From positions 6,508 to 70,507 of the forward strand of contig JAZRYT010000134.1 in the NCBI GenBank assembly GCA_045600905.1: a stretch of DNA of 64,000 nt, read 5' to 3'. How positions within the stretch are numbered: the stretch's first letter is position 1; each line of letters opens with the position of its first letter. Positions 1 to 11,600 of the stretch are shown here, piece by piece. Source of the stretch: F23-D06 sp045600905. GTDB taxonomy: Bacteria; Bacteroidota; Bacteroidia; Bacteroidales; WCHB1-69. Position numbers and translations under genes: made by a program. The notes beneath the pieces were generated by a model that worked only from the letters and a program-made list of their open reading frames with translations, searched no databases and was not told the DNA's origin.

Positions 1-3000
1 GATCCTGTTATCGAATCCGTTACACTTTCTGATTACATTGTTTGCCAAGGCGCTCAAATCGCTGTTACAGCAAATGCAGGTAATTATGTTCCTTCTTCAG
101 ACGATGTTTACACATGGTACAGAAATGGTGTCGTAATTGCTGGTGCTACTTCTCAAACAATTTATGATTCTCCTGTAACTGTTGATAATAATACTCAACA
201 ATTCATCTACAGCGCTGTTGTTACAAGAGCTGCTGCTGGTTGTACTTCTCAACCTGTTGCTGCTAATGCTCTCACAATCTATCCGAACCCGACAGTTGTT
301 ATTACTGGTGATCAACACGTTTGCGAAACAGATTCTATCTTCTTGATCGCTAATGTTGATACTATCGGTGCTAATGTTGGTACATTACATTACACTTGGT
401 ATGAAAGCGGTATGATTAGAGACAATATGGCTTACCATCTTGGTGATAACAGATTCTATGGTGAATACTGGTATCCTCGTACTGAACCTTACAGATTCAC
501 TGTTGAAGTTCAGAGAGACGATGTCGCTTCTGCTTGCGCTGCAAGATCTGCTGAATTCTTAGTTTACGTTTACCCGCAACCTGTTGTTAACATTACTGCT
601 AACGAAACAGAAATCTGCGAAAACGGTGAAGTTACTTTGACAGCTAACCTTGTTGATCCTAACGCTGAAAATATCGTTTATCAATGGTATGAAGTTAGAT
701 CTCGCGTTGATTCATTTGCTGTAGCTTACGATGAAAATCACAACTACGTATATGAATACAGAATTACTGATTATCGTTACGATATTCCTGGTGCTAATTC
801 AGCTACTTATACAGCTAATTATGCTAACACTACAACAATGGGTGTTGTTGTAATGCAAACTCCTTCTACTTGTACGGATAATGATGAAATCGTTATTACG
901 GTTAATCCTCGTCCTGTTGTTACTAATGTTACTGTTAACAATGCTGGTGCTGCTACAGTTTGCGAAGGCGCTCAAGTAGAACTTGCTGCAACTATCGAAC
1001 CTGCTGATGCACAAGGTGCTATTTTCACATGGCTCAGAGATGGTATCGAAATTGCTGGTGCTAACTTGAGCACATTCAGTGAAAATGTTTACACAACTGA
1101 CAACCAAGTAACAACTCACGTCTATACTGCTATGGTTACGCTTCCTGCTTCTGGTTGTGTTTCTAATATCTCTACTGCACATGCTGATGTTACTGTAAAT
1201 CCTGCTCCTTCTACAGTTACCATTTCTGGTAATAATGTAATTTGCGAAAATGATTCTACAGACCTCTATGTTTATACTGATGTTGATGCTACAGTCGTTT
1301 GGTCTAATGGCTCTCACGAATCTTCTATCCGCGTTCCTGCTGGCGTTTATACCGCTACAGTCGTTACTGCTGAAGGTTGTGAAATGACTTCTGAAGCATT
1401 CACAGTTACAGCATTTGGCTCTGACCTCTTCGTCACTGCTTCCGAAACTTCTATCTGCCAAGGTGAACATACTACATTGTATGCTAACCAAGATGGTTTT
1501 GTTGGTAATGTTACTTATCGTTGGGATGCAAATGCTAATAATAGCACTTCTACCACAGTTGACGTTCAACCGACAGAAACTACAACTTACCACGTTACTG
1601 CTACAGTTAACTCTACGAATGGTTCTTGCTCTGTTGATGGTGAAATTACTATCATCGTTAACCAATTACCTGCTCAAGTTACCGTAACTGCTAATGAAGA
1701 TGCAATTTGTCAAAATCAACAAATCACCTTCACTGCTTCTGGTGATGCAAGTGCTTACGTATGGTATCAAAATGGTGTTGAAATCGCTGGTGAAAACCAA
1801 GCTACCATCACTGTTAACTTTGCTGAAGCTGGTACTTACACATTCGCTGCTAAGGCTGTAAGTGATAATGGTTGTACTTCTGCTATTGCTTCAGAACCTG
1901 TTACTGTAACGATTAATCCTGCTCCTGCTACTGTTTCTATCACTGGTAACAATGTGATTTGTGAAAATGACTTTTCTGTTCTCACAGCTCATTCTGACGT
2001 TGCTGGTACATTCACTTGGAATGATGGTACACAAGGCGCTACTAAGACTGTTGAAGCTGGTGTTTACAATGTTACTTTGACAACTGCTGAAGGTTGCCAA
2101 ATGACTTCTGATAACTTCACAGTTACTTCTTTTGGTGCTGCTGTTCAAGTGACTGCTTCTGAAACAGCTATTTGCGCAGGTGAACACACTACTCTCTATG
2201 TCGCTGAATATGGCTGGCAAGGTAATGTGGTTTACACTTGGTCTAACGGTTCTCACGCTAGCTCAATCGATGTTACTCCTGCTGTTACTACTACATACTA
2301 TGTAACTTCTACAGTTAACTCTTCTAACGGTTCTTGCAGCCGCGTTGATTCTATCACTATCGTAGTCGCTCCTACACCTGCTCAAGTTGAAGTTACTGCT
2401 TCCGCTTCTGCAGTTTGCGAAGGCGAACAAGTAACACTCACTGCTTCTGGTAGTGCTAGTGCATACGTATGGTATCAAAATGGTGTTGTAATTCCTGGTG
2501 AAAACCAAGCTGTTCTCACTGTTAACTTCCCTGTCGCTGGTACTTATACATTCGCTGTTAAGGCTGTTAGTGAATCTGGTTGCGAATCTGCAGTTGCTTC
2601 TGCTCCTGTAACTGTTACTGTTAATGCTGCTCCTCAATCTGTTACTATTAGCGGTAACCTTGATATCTGCGGTACTGGTCATACTACTTTGTATGCAAAT
2701 GTTACTCCTAACATCGCTGGTGCTACTTATCAATGGTATAAGGATAACCAACTCGCTGGTACTGGTCATTTCTTGACAGTCACTGAAGCTGGTTCTTATA
2801 AGGTTGAAGTATCTACTAATGGTTGTTCAGCAGTTTCTGAAGCTGTTAACGTAACAGTTCAAGATGCTCCTCAATTGCAACTTACTGCAACTCAAACAAC
2901 AATTTGTCAAAACGGTACTACAGTTATCACTGCTCAAGCTACTGGTTGGAATAATAATGATATGAACTACAACTGGAGCAACGGCTTCAACGGTTCTGTT

Positions 3001-6000
3001 TACACATTCAATCCTACTGCTGCTGGTGATTACACATTCACGGTTGTTGCTTCTCAATCTACTTCTGGTTGTACCGCTTCTGATGATATTACAATCCATG
3101 TTAATGCTGCTCCAGCTGCTCCTGCTATCACGGTTAACAATGCTGTTGTTTGCGAAGGTGCTCAAATTACTTTGACCCTCGTTGACACGAACACTGTGAA
3201 CTATGGTACTCCGACTATTACTTGGTTCGAAGATGGTGCTCTTATCGCTGGTTCTCAAAATGTAATCAATGTTACTCCTACTATCGGTAACCATACATTC
3301 AATGCTACAGTTACCTATCCAAATGAAGGTTGTAACACTGCTTACTCTGAATATGTAAATGTTACTGTTCTCCCGACTCCTACAGTTGCAGTTGTTACTA
3401 CTGGTAACACTACTATCTGCAATGGCGGTAGCACTACATTTACTGCTAATGTAACTCCTGCTAACGGTACTTACGCTTATCAATGGTTAGTTGATAACGT
3501 TGCTATCTCTGGTGCAAATGCTGCTTCCTATACTGTTGCTGATGCAATCGCTCGTGAAACTGCTTACAACTATTCTGTTGTTGTCACTTCACTTCCTGGT
3601 TGTGTTGCTACAGCTAATGCTCCTGCACTCAATGTTGTTGCTGATCCTGTTGTTGTTGCTTCTGTTGACAATAACATTATCTGCGAAGGCGGTCAAGTTA
3701 CTTTGAATGTCACCGTTGATGGTGGTATTGCTAATGTTAATGGTTTGAATGGTTACACATTCGCTTGGTATAACAACAATGATAATGCTGAAGTTTCTGC
3801 TAATACTCCTTCATTCACCGTTGCTGCTAATACTCCTGGTAACTATGCTTACTATGTTGTTGTAACATCTCCTTACGGTTGTCAGACAATTTCTAATGTT
3901 GTTAACTATTCTGTTGTTGCTGATCCTACTGTTAATGTTGCCGTTGCTAATGGTTATCCTACTACAGTTTGCGAAGGCGGTGCTACTATGTTAGTCGCTA
4001 ACGTTAACGGTGGTTATGGTGAAGCTTCTTATCAATGGTTCAAGAACGGTGTTGCTATGGTTGGTGAAAACAATCAAACTCTCGCCGTTAATGATCTCGA
4101 CTTCGTTTACACAGTTGAAGTTGCTCAAGCTGGTGTTAACTGTGCTGCTTCTTCTAACAATACTGTTAATCCGTTCACAGTTGCTCCTGCTTACACCGTT
4201 GCTATCTCTGGTAACAGCAATGTATGTCCTGGCGGTTCTGTAACATTGACAGCTACTGTAAACAACGTCCTCAGTGGTGATGCTCCTACTTACCAATGGT
4301 ACAGAGTTGCTAATGGTGCTGGTGTTGCTATCAATGGCGCTACATCTGCTACTTACACAACTGAAGCTCTCCTCCTTGGTGGTAGCTACGATTACTATGT
4401 TGAAGTTACTAGCGCAATTTCCGGATGCTCTGTTGTATCCAGCACAGTTACTGCTAACGTAATTGCAGAACCTGTTGTTGAAATCAACGGTGCTCACAAC
4501 ATTTGCGAAGGTGAACTTACTCTCAATGCATTTGTCAACGGTGGTGTTGAAGGTGCTGACTATACATACGTATGGAATTGGACTGGTGCTGCTAACGGTC
4601 AAACTGTTACTGCTACTCCTACTCTCACACGTAACTTTACTGCTAATGACCTCGCTACTCCTTACTTCTTTACAGTAAGTATTAATCGTAACGATAATAC
4701 TGGTTGTGGCGCTGCTTCTGAAGCATTCGAAGTTAATGTATATTCTACTCCTGATGTTACCATCTCTGCTAACAATACTACAGTATGTGCTGGTGGTGAT
4801 GTTACATTCACTGCTAATATCAGCAATAATAACGGTGGTGCTTACAACTACAACTGGACGATCAACGGCGAATCCGTTGCTTCTAACGCTGCTTCTGTAA
4901 CAACCTCTCTTGAAAATGCTGGTGTTATCAACGCTACTGTTACTGTAACTGCTGCTAACGCAAGCGCTGCTTGTGCTGCAACTGCTACTTCTTCTGTTCC
5001 TGTTCAAGTTGTTGCTGATCCTGTTGTAACAATTACTGCTATCCATGCTGCAATGTGTGCTGGTGGTACAACAACACTCAATGCCAATGTTAATGGCGCT
5101 ATCGCTGGTGATTATTCTTATCAGTGGGCTATCAACGGTATTGAAGTTGCTGGTGCTGTTGCTCAACAATTCGTACAACAACTCGACCAAGCTGGTACAT
5201 ACACTTATACCGTAAGAGTTGCTCAAAACAACAACCTCGGTTGCGCTTCTGAATGGTCTGCTCCTGCTACTGTTCTCGTCGCTGAACAACCTGTTGTTGC
5301 TCTCAACAATGCTGATGGTCTCGATATCTGCGTTGGTGGCCAAGTTACCTTGAATGGTACTGTCACGAACTATGGTAATACTGTTAATGGTGTTCTTAAC
5401 AGCACTGTTTACGGTCCGATGACTTATACATGGCTCTCTAATGGTACTACAGCTCAAACTAATGCTAACGTAAATGCTGGCAATAATCAATTGACCCAAA
5501 CTATCAATACAATTGGTAACTATGGTTACTCAGTAGTTGTTACTCCTACAGGCTATGCTTGTCAACCTGCTGCTTCCAATGTTGTTACTGTTGGTGTTGT
5601 TGGTAATCCTACTTGGACTGATGTTCACGTATATTATCCTGACGTTTGCGCTGGTCATCAAGTTGATCTCGTTGCTAACATCGAAGGTGGTGTATTCGAT
5701 AACTCTGGTAGCTCCAATGGTTATATCCAATGGACTGTTACTACTAACGGCGTAACCGCTAATGTTGCTGGTGGCCAAGGTGGTACTTCCTACGACATTC
5801 CTGCTGTTGCTGGTAACTACATTTACACTCCGACATTCGTTGGCAATATTGGCAATGGCTGTCAATTCACTAACACTGCTGATGTACAACAACCTGTAAC
5901 TGTTCACGCTGTTCCTACAGCTGAATTCGTTGCTGGTGATGGCGCTACAATCTGTGGTAACGATCCTGACGCTTCTGTCGAAATGGTTATCGCATTCACA

Positions 6001-6969
6001 GGTGGTGCTCCTTACACATTCGACATCGTTGATGTTATGAATATGACTACATTACCGTATCATACTTCTGCTACTGACACCTTCACGTTCTATGTTGCTC
6101 CGTCTGCTACTACAGTTTACAGAATAGTTTCTGTTGCTAATGTATATTGTGGAAACGAAGATCTCGGCGCAGCTGCTGAAGCTACTGTTAATGTTAACGC
6201 TGTTGAATTTGCTCAAACTACATTCAGACCTGTTAACTGCGGCGAAAATGTTGTTATCAACTTCAATATCACATCCGGTAGCCAAACTGATGCTTATCAA
6301 GTTATCGAAAACGGTAACGTTATCGCTACTGGTAATGTAAGCGCTAACACCATCGTTATTCCTGACGGTCTCTTGAGCGAAGGTTCTCACAACTTGACTC
6401 TCGTCATCGGTGGTTGTACTTATAATGTAACAGTTATTATTCCTGTTGATCCTGCTTCTTCTGAAATCTTCGGTGAGAACTTGATGGATCAAAGATGGGA
6501 CGATGTTGCTATCATTGACCTGAACGCTAATCCTCGTTATAAATTCGTTGGATTCCAGTGGTACAGAAATAATGAGCTCATCCCTGGTGCAATCTATAAG
6601 AACTACCAAGAAGAAGGTGGCTTGAACGGATTCTACTCTGTTGAAATTACTGCTCTTGATAACGAAACCGGCGAAATGGTTACATTCTTCACCTGTCCTC
6701 GTAACTTCACTTCAGTTTCCAACATGAAGGTATATCCTGTTCCTGCTACAGTACAACAAGTTGTTACAATCGAACTTGATTTAACTGCTGAAGAACTCGA
6801 TGGTGCAGTTCTCGATATTTTCGATGCAACTGGTAAACTCATCAACCACGTTACTGACCTTCAACCTGTAACTAGAATTGCTGGCTTCAAGGCTCAGGGT
6901 ACTTACTTCGGACGTATCTTGACAGGTACAAATGAAATCAAGACTGTTAAATTCGTTATCGTAAAATAA
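1..6969 (+). CDS. Giant Ig-like repeat surface protein with T9SS type A C-terminal signal (5' end outside window)
   Basis: The reading frame is open from base 1, so the gene begins upstream; 2322 residues are visible. About 23 repeats of roughly 85-100 residues can be counted. Each starts with a Cys motif of the form (I/V)C-x-G/N-x-x-(V/T)TLTA, followed by a (Y)xWYxNG strand and a second Cys, as in Ig-like/PKD-like modules of Bacteroidota adhesins. The last ~80 residues (MKVYPVPATVQQVV onward, ending GTYFGRILTGTNEIKTVKF) fit the Por secretion tail that directs cargo through T9SS. It is probably exported, cleaved and held at the cell surface as an adhesin or gliding-type filament. Codons are strongly biased to GCT, GTT, ACT and GGT, as in SecDF and the downstream OmpA gene, which suggests high expression. 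Ligand unknown. Confidence 0.9.
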   Translation, partial: DPVIESVTLSDYIVCQGAQIAVTANAGNYVPSSDDVYTWYRNGVVIAGATSQTIYDSPVTVDNNTQQFIYSAVVTRAAAGCTSQPVAANALTIYPNPTVVITGDQHVCETDSIFLIANVDTIGANVGTLHYTWYESGMIRDNMAYHLGDNRFYGEYWYPRTEPYRFTVEVQRDDVASACAARSAEFLVYVYPQPVVNITANETEICENGEVTLTANLVDPNAENIVYQWYEVRSRVDSFAVAYDENHNYVYEYRITDYRYDIPGANSATYTANYANTTTMGVVVMQTPSTCTDNDEIVITVNPRPVVTNVTVNNAGAATVCEGAQVELAATIEPADAQGAIFTWLRDGIEIAGANLSTFSENVYTTDNQVTTHVYTAMVTLPASGCVSNISTAHADVTVNPAPSTVTISGNNVICENDSTDLYVYTDVDATVVWSNGSHESSIRVPAGVYTATVVTAEGCEMTSEAFTVTAFGSDLFVTASETSICQGEHTTLYANQDGFVGNVTYRWDANANNSTSTTVDVQPTETTTYHVTATVNSTNGSCSVDGEITIIVNQLPAQVTVTANEDAICQNQQITFTASGDASAYVWYQNGVEIAGENQATITVNFAEAGTYTFAAKAVSDNGCTSAIASEPVTVTINPAPATVSITGNNVICENDFSVLTAHSDVAGTFTWNDGTQGATKTVEAGVYNVTLTTAEGCQMTSDNFTVTSFGAAVQVTASETAICAGEHTTLYVAEYGWQGNVVYTWSNGSHASSIDVTPAVTTTYYVTSTVNSSNGSCSRVDSITIVVAPTPAQVEVTASASAVCEGEQVTLTASGSASAYVWYQNGVVIPGENQAVLTVNFPVAGTYTFAVKAVSESGCESAVASAPVTVTVNAAPQSVTISGNLDICGTGHTTLYANVTPNIAGATYQWYKDNQLAGTGHFLTVTEAGSYKVEVSTNGCSAVSEAVNVTVQDAPQLQLTATQTTICQNGTTVITAQATGWNNNDMNYNWSNGFNGSVYTFNPTAAGDYTFTVVASQSTSGCTASDDITIHVNAAPAAPAITVNNAVVCEGAQITLTLVDTNTVNYGTPTITWFEDGALIAGSQNVINVTPTIGNHTFNATVTYPNEGCNTAYSEYVNVTVLPTPTVAVVTTGNTTICNGGSTTFTANVTPANGTYAYQWLVDNVAISGANAASYTVADAIARETAYNYSVVVTSLPGCVATANAPALNVVADPVVVASVDNNIICEGGQVTLNVTVDGGIANVNGLNGYTFAWYNNNDNAEVSANTPSFTVAANTPGNYAYYVVVTSPYGCQTISNVVNYSVVADPTVNVAVANGYPTTVCEGGATMLVANVNGGYGEASYQWFKNGVAMVGENNQTLAVNDLDFVYTVEVAQAGVNCAASSNNTVNPFTVAPAYTVAISGNSNVCPGGSVTLTATVNNVLSGDAPTYQWYRVANGAGVAINGATSATYTTEALLLGGSYDYYVEVTSAISGCSVVSSTVTANVIAEPVVEINGAHNICEGELTLNAFVNGGVEGADYTYVWNWTGAANGQTVTATPTLTRNFTANDLATPYFFTVSINRNDNTGCGAASEAFEVNVYSTPDVTISANNTTVCAGGDVTFTANISNNNGGAYNYNWTINGESVASNAASVTTSLENAGVINATVTVTAANASAACAATATSSVPVQVVADPVVTITAIHAAMCAGGTTTLNANVNGAIAGDYSYQWAINGIEVAGAVAQQFVQQLDQAGTYTYTVRVAQNNNLGCASEWSAPATVLVAEQPVVALNNADGLDICVGGQVTLNGTVTNYGNTVNGVLNSTVYGPMTYTWLSNGTTAQTNANVNAGNNQLTQTINTIGNYGYSVVVTPTGYACQPAASNVVTVGVVGNPTWTDVHVYYPDVCAGHQVDLVANIEGGVFDNSGSSNGYIQWTVTTNGVTANVAGGQGGTSYDIPAVAGNYIYTPTFVGNIGNGCQFTNTADVQQPVTVHAVPTAEFVAGDGATICGNDPDASVEMVIAFTGGAPYTFDIVDVMNMTTLPYHTSATDTFTFYVAPSATTVYRIVSVANVYCGNEDLGAAAEATVNVNAVEFAQTTFRPVNCGENVVINFNITSGSQTDAYQVIENGNVIATGNVSANTIVIPDGLLSEGSHNLTLVIGGCTYNVTVIIPVDPASSEIFGENLMDQRWDDVAIIDLNANPRYKFVGFQWYRNNELIPGAIYKNYQEEGGLNGFYSVEITALDNETGEMVTFFTCPRNFTSVSNMKVYPVPATVQQVVTIELDLTAEELDGAVLDIFDATGKLINHVTDLQPVTRIAGFKAQGTYFGRILTGTNEIKTVKFVIVK

Positions 6970-6972
6970 TTT

Positions 6973-7013
6973 GAAATCCTAGGGTGGTGGCAACTCCACC
7001 ACCCGGGAATTTC
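6973..7013 (+). other. Stem-loop between the giant surface-protein gene and the OmpA gene
   Basis: A perfect 9-bp stem (GGGTGGTGG / CCACCACCC, loop CAACT) is extended by an outer GAAAT/ATTTC pair. No T-run follows, so it is not a standard terminator. It more likely marks a processing or partial-termination point between two co-transcribed genes. This is inferred from sequence only. Confidence 0.6.
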
Positions 7014-7048
7014 ATCATTGAATTGATAAATAAGAAAAAGAATATATT

Positions 7049-8572
7049 ATGAAAAAGAATTTATTAGCTATCAGTCTTATTTTCGCATTGTGTACCACTG
7101 CTTTCGCTCAAGAGGTACAAACCGAAAATAATAATGACAACGCTACTGTTAATACAGAAAACGTTGAATCTTCCTCGTTCTGCCCTCACCGTATTAAACT
7201 TTATATGGGTGCAGGTTTTACAAATAATATTTATAAAAGAATCGATCTTAAACAATATTATTCCCAGAGCGAACTCCTCTCTTTACATTATGCTTATTTC
7301 TTCAACGAACATTGGGGATTGAGCCTTGGTGCTGAATTGAATCATCTTGGTGCTAAAGCTGAATTCGCAGGTAATGGTGTAATCCCTCAATATGCAGATG
7401 CTTTTTTCAATAATGACGTTACTTACTATGATCTCTATTATAGAGCTAACGGCCTTAAAGAAAGACAATCTATTTGGGCAATCAATGTTCCTTTGCAAGC
7501 TCAATTCGAATGGAAATTCGATGGCCGCAATGGTATCTATGCCGGTTTGGGCGTTTATGGTTATTTCCCATTCGTAAAAGGTAAAAACATCTATAAAGGG
7601 GAAGGTGAAATCACTATCGCTGGCGTAGAAGAACCCGTTGGTCAAGATTATAACTATGATTATGATATGACTAACCACTTCCCGACTACCAATTATGAAG
7701 GTCAAGACCGTAGAACAAAACTCAGATGCTCTTTCGGCGCTGAAGCTGATTTCGGCGGTGTTTTCCAAATTAGCCGTATTGCTGATTTTTACATCGGTGC
7801 TTTCTGCAAATTCAATTTCTTGGATATCCTTCCTAAAGAAAAAGTTGCTGTCTTCGCTAATGATGAAAATGGTGTTCCTACCTTCAATGGTACGCTTGGT
7901 TCTAACATTCTTGAATCCTATAAGAATGATGCAGCCAACCATTTCCTCTCTCAAAATGATTATAGCAATATCCGCACAAAGTGGGACCAACTTCAAGTTG
8001 GTATCAAACTCGGCTTCCACATGAGAGCTTGTGCTAACCCTGCTGAAAAATCTAAGAAACAACTTGAGAAAGAAATTCTTGATGAACTTAAGAAGAAATC
8101 CAACGAGCCTATCATTATCAAACAAGATCCTCAATATATCTACATTGTTCCTGTTTGCGATCAATTGGATAACGATGATGAAGACCTTACTGATGCCGAT
8201 AGAGCCGCTATCAAAGAATTGTCAGACGTTTTGTCTAAGACCAAAATCTTATTTGACTTAGATAAAGATATTCCTAAGATTTCAGATTATAATGATAATA
8301 TTAATCGTACTGTGGAAATCTTGAAAAAGAACCCGTCTTTGAAACTCATCGTTGAAGGTTATACCTGTGACCTCGGTTCAGAACAACATAACCGTGACCT
8401 CGCTCAAAGACGTGCTAACGCTGTTAGAGATCTCTTTATCCAAAAGGGCGTAAGTTCTTATCAGATTGAAACCGCTACTTACACAGTTAACGATCCTCAA
8501 AACAGACAAAACATCCAGGATCCTAGCCGTGAAGAACATCGCGCTGCTATCTTTAGAATCGTCAAAAGATAA
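7049..8572 (+). CDS. OmpA-family outer-membrane protein
   Basis: 507 residues. A signal peptide (MKKNLLAISLIFALCTTAFAQ) precedes a region rich in alternating aromatic and polar strands (about 45-330), consistent with an N-terminal beta-barrel. A charged linker (about 335-365) follows. The C-terminal OmpA peptidoglycan-binding domain (about 390-507) shows LFDLDKD, VEGYTCDLGSEQHNRDLAQRRANAVRDL and a final EEHRAAIFRI. The gene lies 79 nt after the giant surface-protein gene, shares its codon bias and is followed by a strong terminator, so the two are probably one transcription unit. A role tethering or stabilising the giant adhesin at the outer membrane is inferred from position only. Confidence 0.88.
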   Translation: MKKNLLAISLIFALCTTAFAQEVQTENNNDNATVNTENVESSSFCPHRIKLYMGAGFTNNIYKRIDLKQYYSQSELLSLHYAYFFNEHWGLSLGAELNHLGAKAEFAGNGVIPQYADAFFNNDVTYYDLYYRANGLKERQSIWAINVPLQAQFEWKFDGRNGIYAGLGVYGYFPFVKGKNIYKGEGEITIAGVEEPVGQDYNYDYDMTNHFPTTNYEGQDRRTKLRCSFGAEADFGGVFQISRIADFYIGAFCKFNFLDILPKEKVAVFANDENGVPTFNGTLGSNILESYKNDAANHFLSQNDYSNIRTKWDQLQVGIKLGFHMRACANPAEKSKKQLEKEILDELKKKSNEPIIIKQDPQYIYIVPVCDQLDNDDEDLTDADRAAIKELSDVLSKTKILFDLDKDIPKISDYNDNINRTVEILKKNPSLKLIVEGYTCDLGSEQHNRDLAQRRANAVRDLFIQKGVSSYQIETATYTVNDPQNRQNIQDPSREEHRAAIFRIVKR

Positions 8573-8592
8573 TTATTACTATTCTCGTTCAG

Positions 8593-8622
8593 AAAAGGGT
8601 CGCTTTTAGCGGCCCTTTTTTT
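8593..8622 (+). terminator. Rho-independent terminator after OmpA-family gene
   Basis: The stem AAAAGGGTCGC / GCGGCCCTTTT has one G-T pair and a short TTTTA loop, and runs into a T-tract. It sits 20 nt after the OmpA stop codon and closes the adhesin-OmpA unit. Confidence 0.85.
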
Positions 8623-8647
8623 GTTCTGTTTCATTCTTCTTTTTGTG

Positions 8648-8655
8648 TATGTTTG
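8648..8655 (+). promoter_or_regulatory. Candidate -7 box (TATGTTTG) for the SBBP/PKD protein gene
   Basis: The octamer matches the Bacteroidota -7 consensus TAnnTTTG and lies 17 nt before the preferred ATG. No convincing -33 TTTG is at the usual spacing, so support is moderate. Confidence 0.4.
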
Positions 8656-8672
8656 CGCCTCTTTTTTTGCGT

Positions 8673-11600
8673 ATGAGATATATCTTGTTTTTTTTATTTA
8701 TTGTTTTTTTCTCTTTTCACGGTTTTGCTTCCAAACCGCACGACACCCTTTCGGTTTCCTCTGCTCAGTTTATTCCTAATTTAGGACAGTGGAATGGCAA
8801 TTTTTTGTATAAAACTCCCCTTTCCGCCGGCGCTGTTTTTTATGATTCTCTAGGCTTTGTTTTCTCCTTCCTTGATCCGGTCGCTTTGGAACATCTTCAC
8901 GAGTCTAAATATAATGGTGAGTCTAACGCGGATTTTAATATTAAAGCTGCTGCCTATAGAGTTACTTTCCCGGGTTGTAATCATTCTTCTTTTTATCGTC
9001 CTTCAGGAACAGCCTATCCCTATTATTTTAATTATTTCACATCCCATAATCCCGACTCTTGGCGCTCTGATGTTCCTGTCTATCCCGCCATTACTCGTCC
9101 TTCTTTATACGACGGTGTTGATTTGAATGTTTATCAATATGGCGATTTTTTGAAATATGATTTCGTCGTTTCTCCGAATGCTGATCCTTCTTGCATTCAA
9201 ATGTATTATGAAGGAGTTAACTCTCTTTCTTTAAAATCTAATAATCTTGTCGTTGATAATGGCATTTCTTGTGTTCTGGAATTAGCACCTGTTGCTTATC
9301 AGATTAACGATGCCGGTGATACTTTATACGTTCCTTGCGCTTATTCTTTAGATAAAAATAGAGTTTCCTTTAAGTTGGGTGCGTACGATAAACATCGTAC
9401 TTTGGTGATTGACCCTTCCGTCGTTTTTTCCTCTTACAGTGGCTCCGTAGCGGATAATTGGGGCTATACGGCAACTTACGATTCATATGGCAACCTTTAC
9501 GGTGGTGGTATTGCCTTCGGGGTTGGCTATCCTGTTTCTTTTGGCGTTTTTCAAACTGATTTTTGTAATGGCTCAGGCTCTATGTTGACGGACGTTGCTA
9601 TCAGCAAGTTCGATGCTACTGGCTCAACGCTTTATTATTCTACATATTTGGGCGGCTCTTTTGTGGACATACCTCATAGCCTGTACGTAAATGACAATGA
9701 TGAATTATTTGTCTTTGGTACTACCGGTTCTCCTGATTTTCCTGTTACTCCTAATGCGTTTGATACCTCCTTTAATTATGGAAGCCCTGTTACCCTTTCT
9801 ACTTCGTTGTCTTTCCCTCAAGGCTCTGACATCTTTGTTACCAAATTTAGTGAGGATGCACGGCAGTTGTTAGGCTCTACTTTTATTGGTGGCACCAGCA
9901 ATGACGGTATCAATGTGGCACAACTCCTGCGGAAGAATTATGCCGATGACAATAGGGGAGAAATCCTGGTTGATGAAAACAGTAATGTGTATGTGGTTTC
10001 TTCTACCTATTCGCCGGATTTCCCTGTTACTCCACACGCTTATGACACCTCTTTTTGCGGTGGCCAAGATATATGCGTCTTTAAGATGAGTCAAGACTTG
10101 TCTCAACTTATTTGGAGTACATTTTTGGGCGGTACTCAAAATGATGCCGGTTATAGTATGTCGCTTGGCCCAGATAATAGTGTGTATATTTGTGGCGGAA
10201 CTATTTCAGAGGATTATCCTGTCGTGCAACCTGCTTTACAACCTGTTTTTGCTGGTGGTGTGGATGGTGTGGTGTCACATTTGTCTGTTAATGGCGATCA
10301 ATTGCTGCATAGTACTTATTTTGGAAAATCCGGCTATGATCAGGCTTACCTTATTAAAGGAGACAGAAATGGCGTGCCGCATGTGTTGGGTCAGTCTGAC
10401 GCGGAAGGCAATGGATGGATTTCTAATGCTCAGTATGCAATCCCGAATGGTGGTCAGTTTTTATCTAAGTTGTCTGTAGGTTTGGATTCTGTGATTTGGT
10501 CAACCGCTTTTGGAACAGGGAATGGCGGCCCCGATATTTCGCCTACGGCCCTTATGGTGGATTATTGCAATAATATTTATATGTCCGGTTGGGGCTCGCA
10601 TCAGCTCAATGGTTTTGGCGGTACTACGGGATTGCCTGTTACCAACGATGCTTTCCAAACCACTACCGATGGTAGTGACTATTATTTCCTAAGTTTGAGT
10701 GATGATGCCTCTCAATTGGTGTATGCCACTTATTTTGGCGGGGCCGCTTCTTCGGCACGAGAACACGTAGATGGCGGTACCAGCCGCTTTGACCGTAAAG
10801 GCCGTATCTATCAGGCTGTCTGCGCGGGCTGTGGCGGCCAAAGCTCGTTCCCAACTACCCCTGGCGCGTACGCTACGTCCAACGGCAGTTCGAATTGCAA
10901 TTTGGGCGTGATAAAAATGGATTTCTCGCTGCCTGTGGTCGTGGCCGATTTCCATTTGCCGACATCGCTCTGCGCCCCGGACACGGTGTTCTTCCAAAAT
11001 TTTTCACAGTCGGTCGGGAATAACACTTCCTACTATTGGAACTTTGGCGATGGAACAACTTCCACCGAACCCGCTCCGGCGCATTTTTATGCCCATTCCG
11101 GCTACTATCAGATTTCGTTGGTGGTAAGGGACAATGGGAGCTGCAATTTGTCCGATACGCTCGTAAAACATTTGCTCGTTTTGGCCAATGCTACAGATAC
11201 CCTGTCTCCCGTTACCGTTTGCTGGGGCGATTTCGTACAAATTGGTCTTCCTCCCTCCAATGAAGTGACGTATCAGTGGTCTCCTTCGGAATCCTTGAGT
11301 AATCCCGCACTGTCCAATCCATACGCGACTCCTGACCAATCTTTGATGTATAGACTAATCGCCTCCTCTGAATCTTGCGTGGATACGATTTACCAATATG
11401 TGCAAGTCGATACCTTAGACGTCTCGTTGTCACCAGACACTGTCATTTGCCAAGGAACCGCCGTTTCATTGTCTGTGACTGTCCCTGCTAATTGCCAATC
11501 GATTGAGTGGGCCGCCAATCCCAATTTCACATCTGTATTTTCCAGACAGTCGTCGATAGAGGTTCAACCTGATGTCCCTACTACATATTATGTGCGGGTC

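Noticed and set aside
799..5907. Very long antisense ORFs under the giant surface-protein gene (for example 502 codons at 3991-5499, minus strand)
   Set aside because: They arise because the sense codons GCT, GTT, ACT and GGT rarely create stops on the opposite strand. They lack starts, signals or family motifs and fully overlap a clear coding gene.
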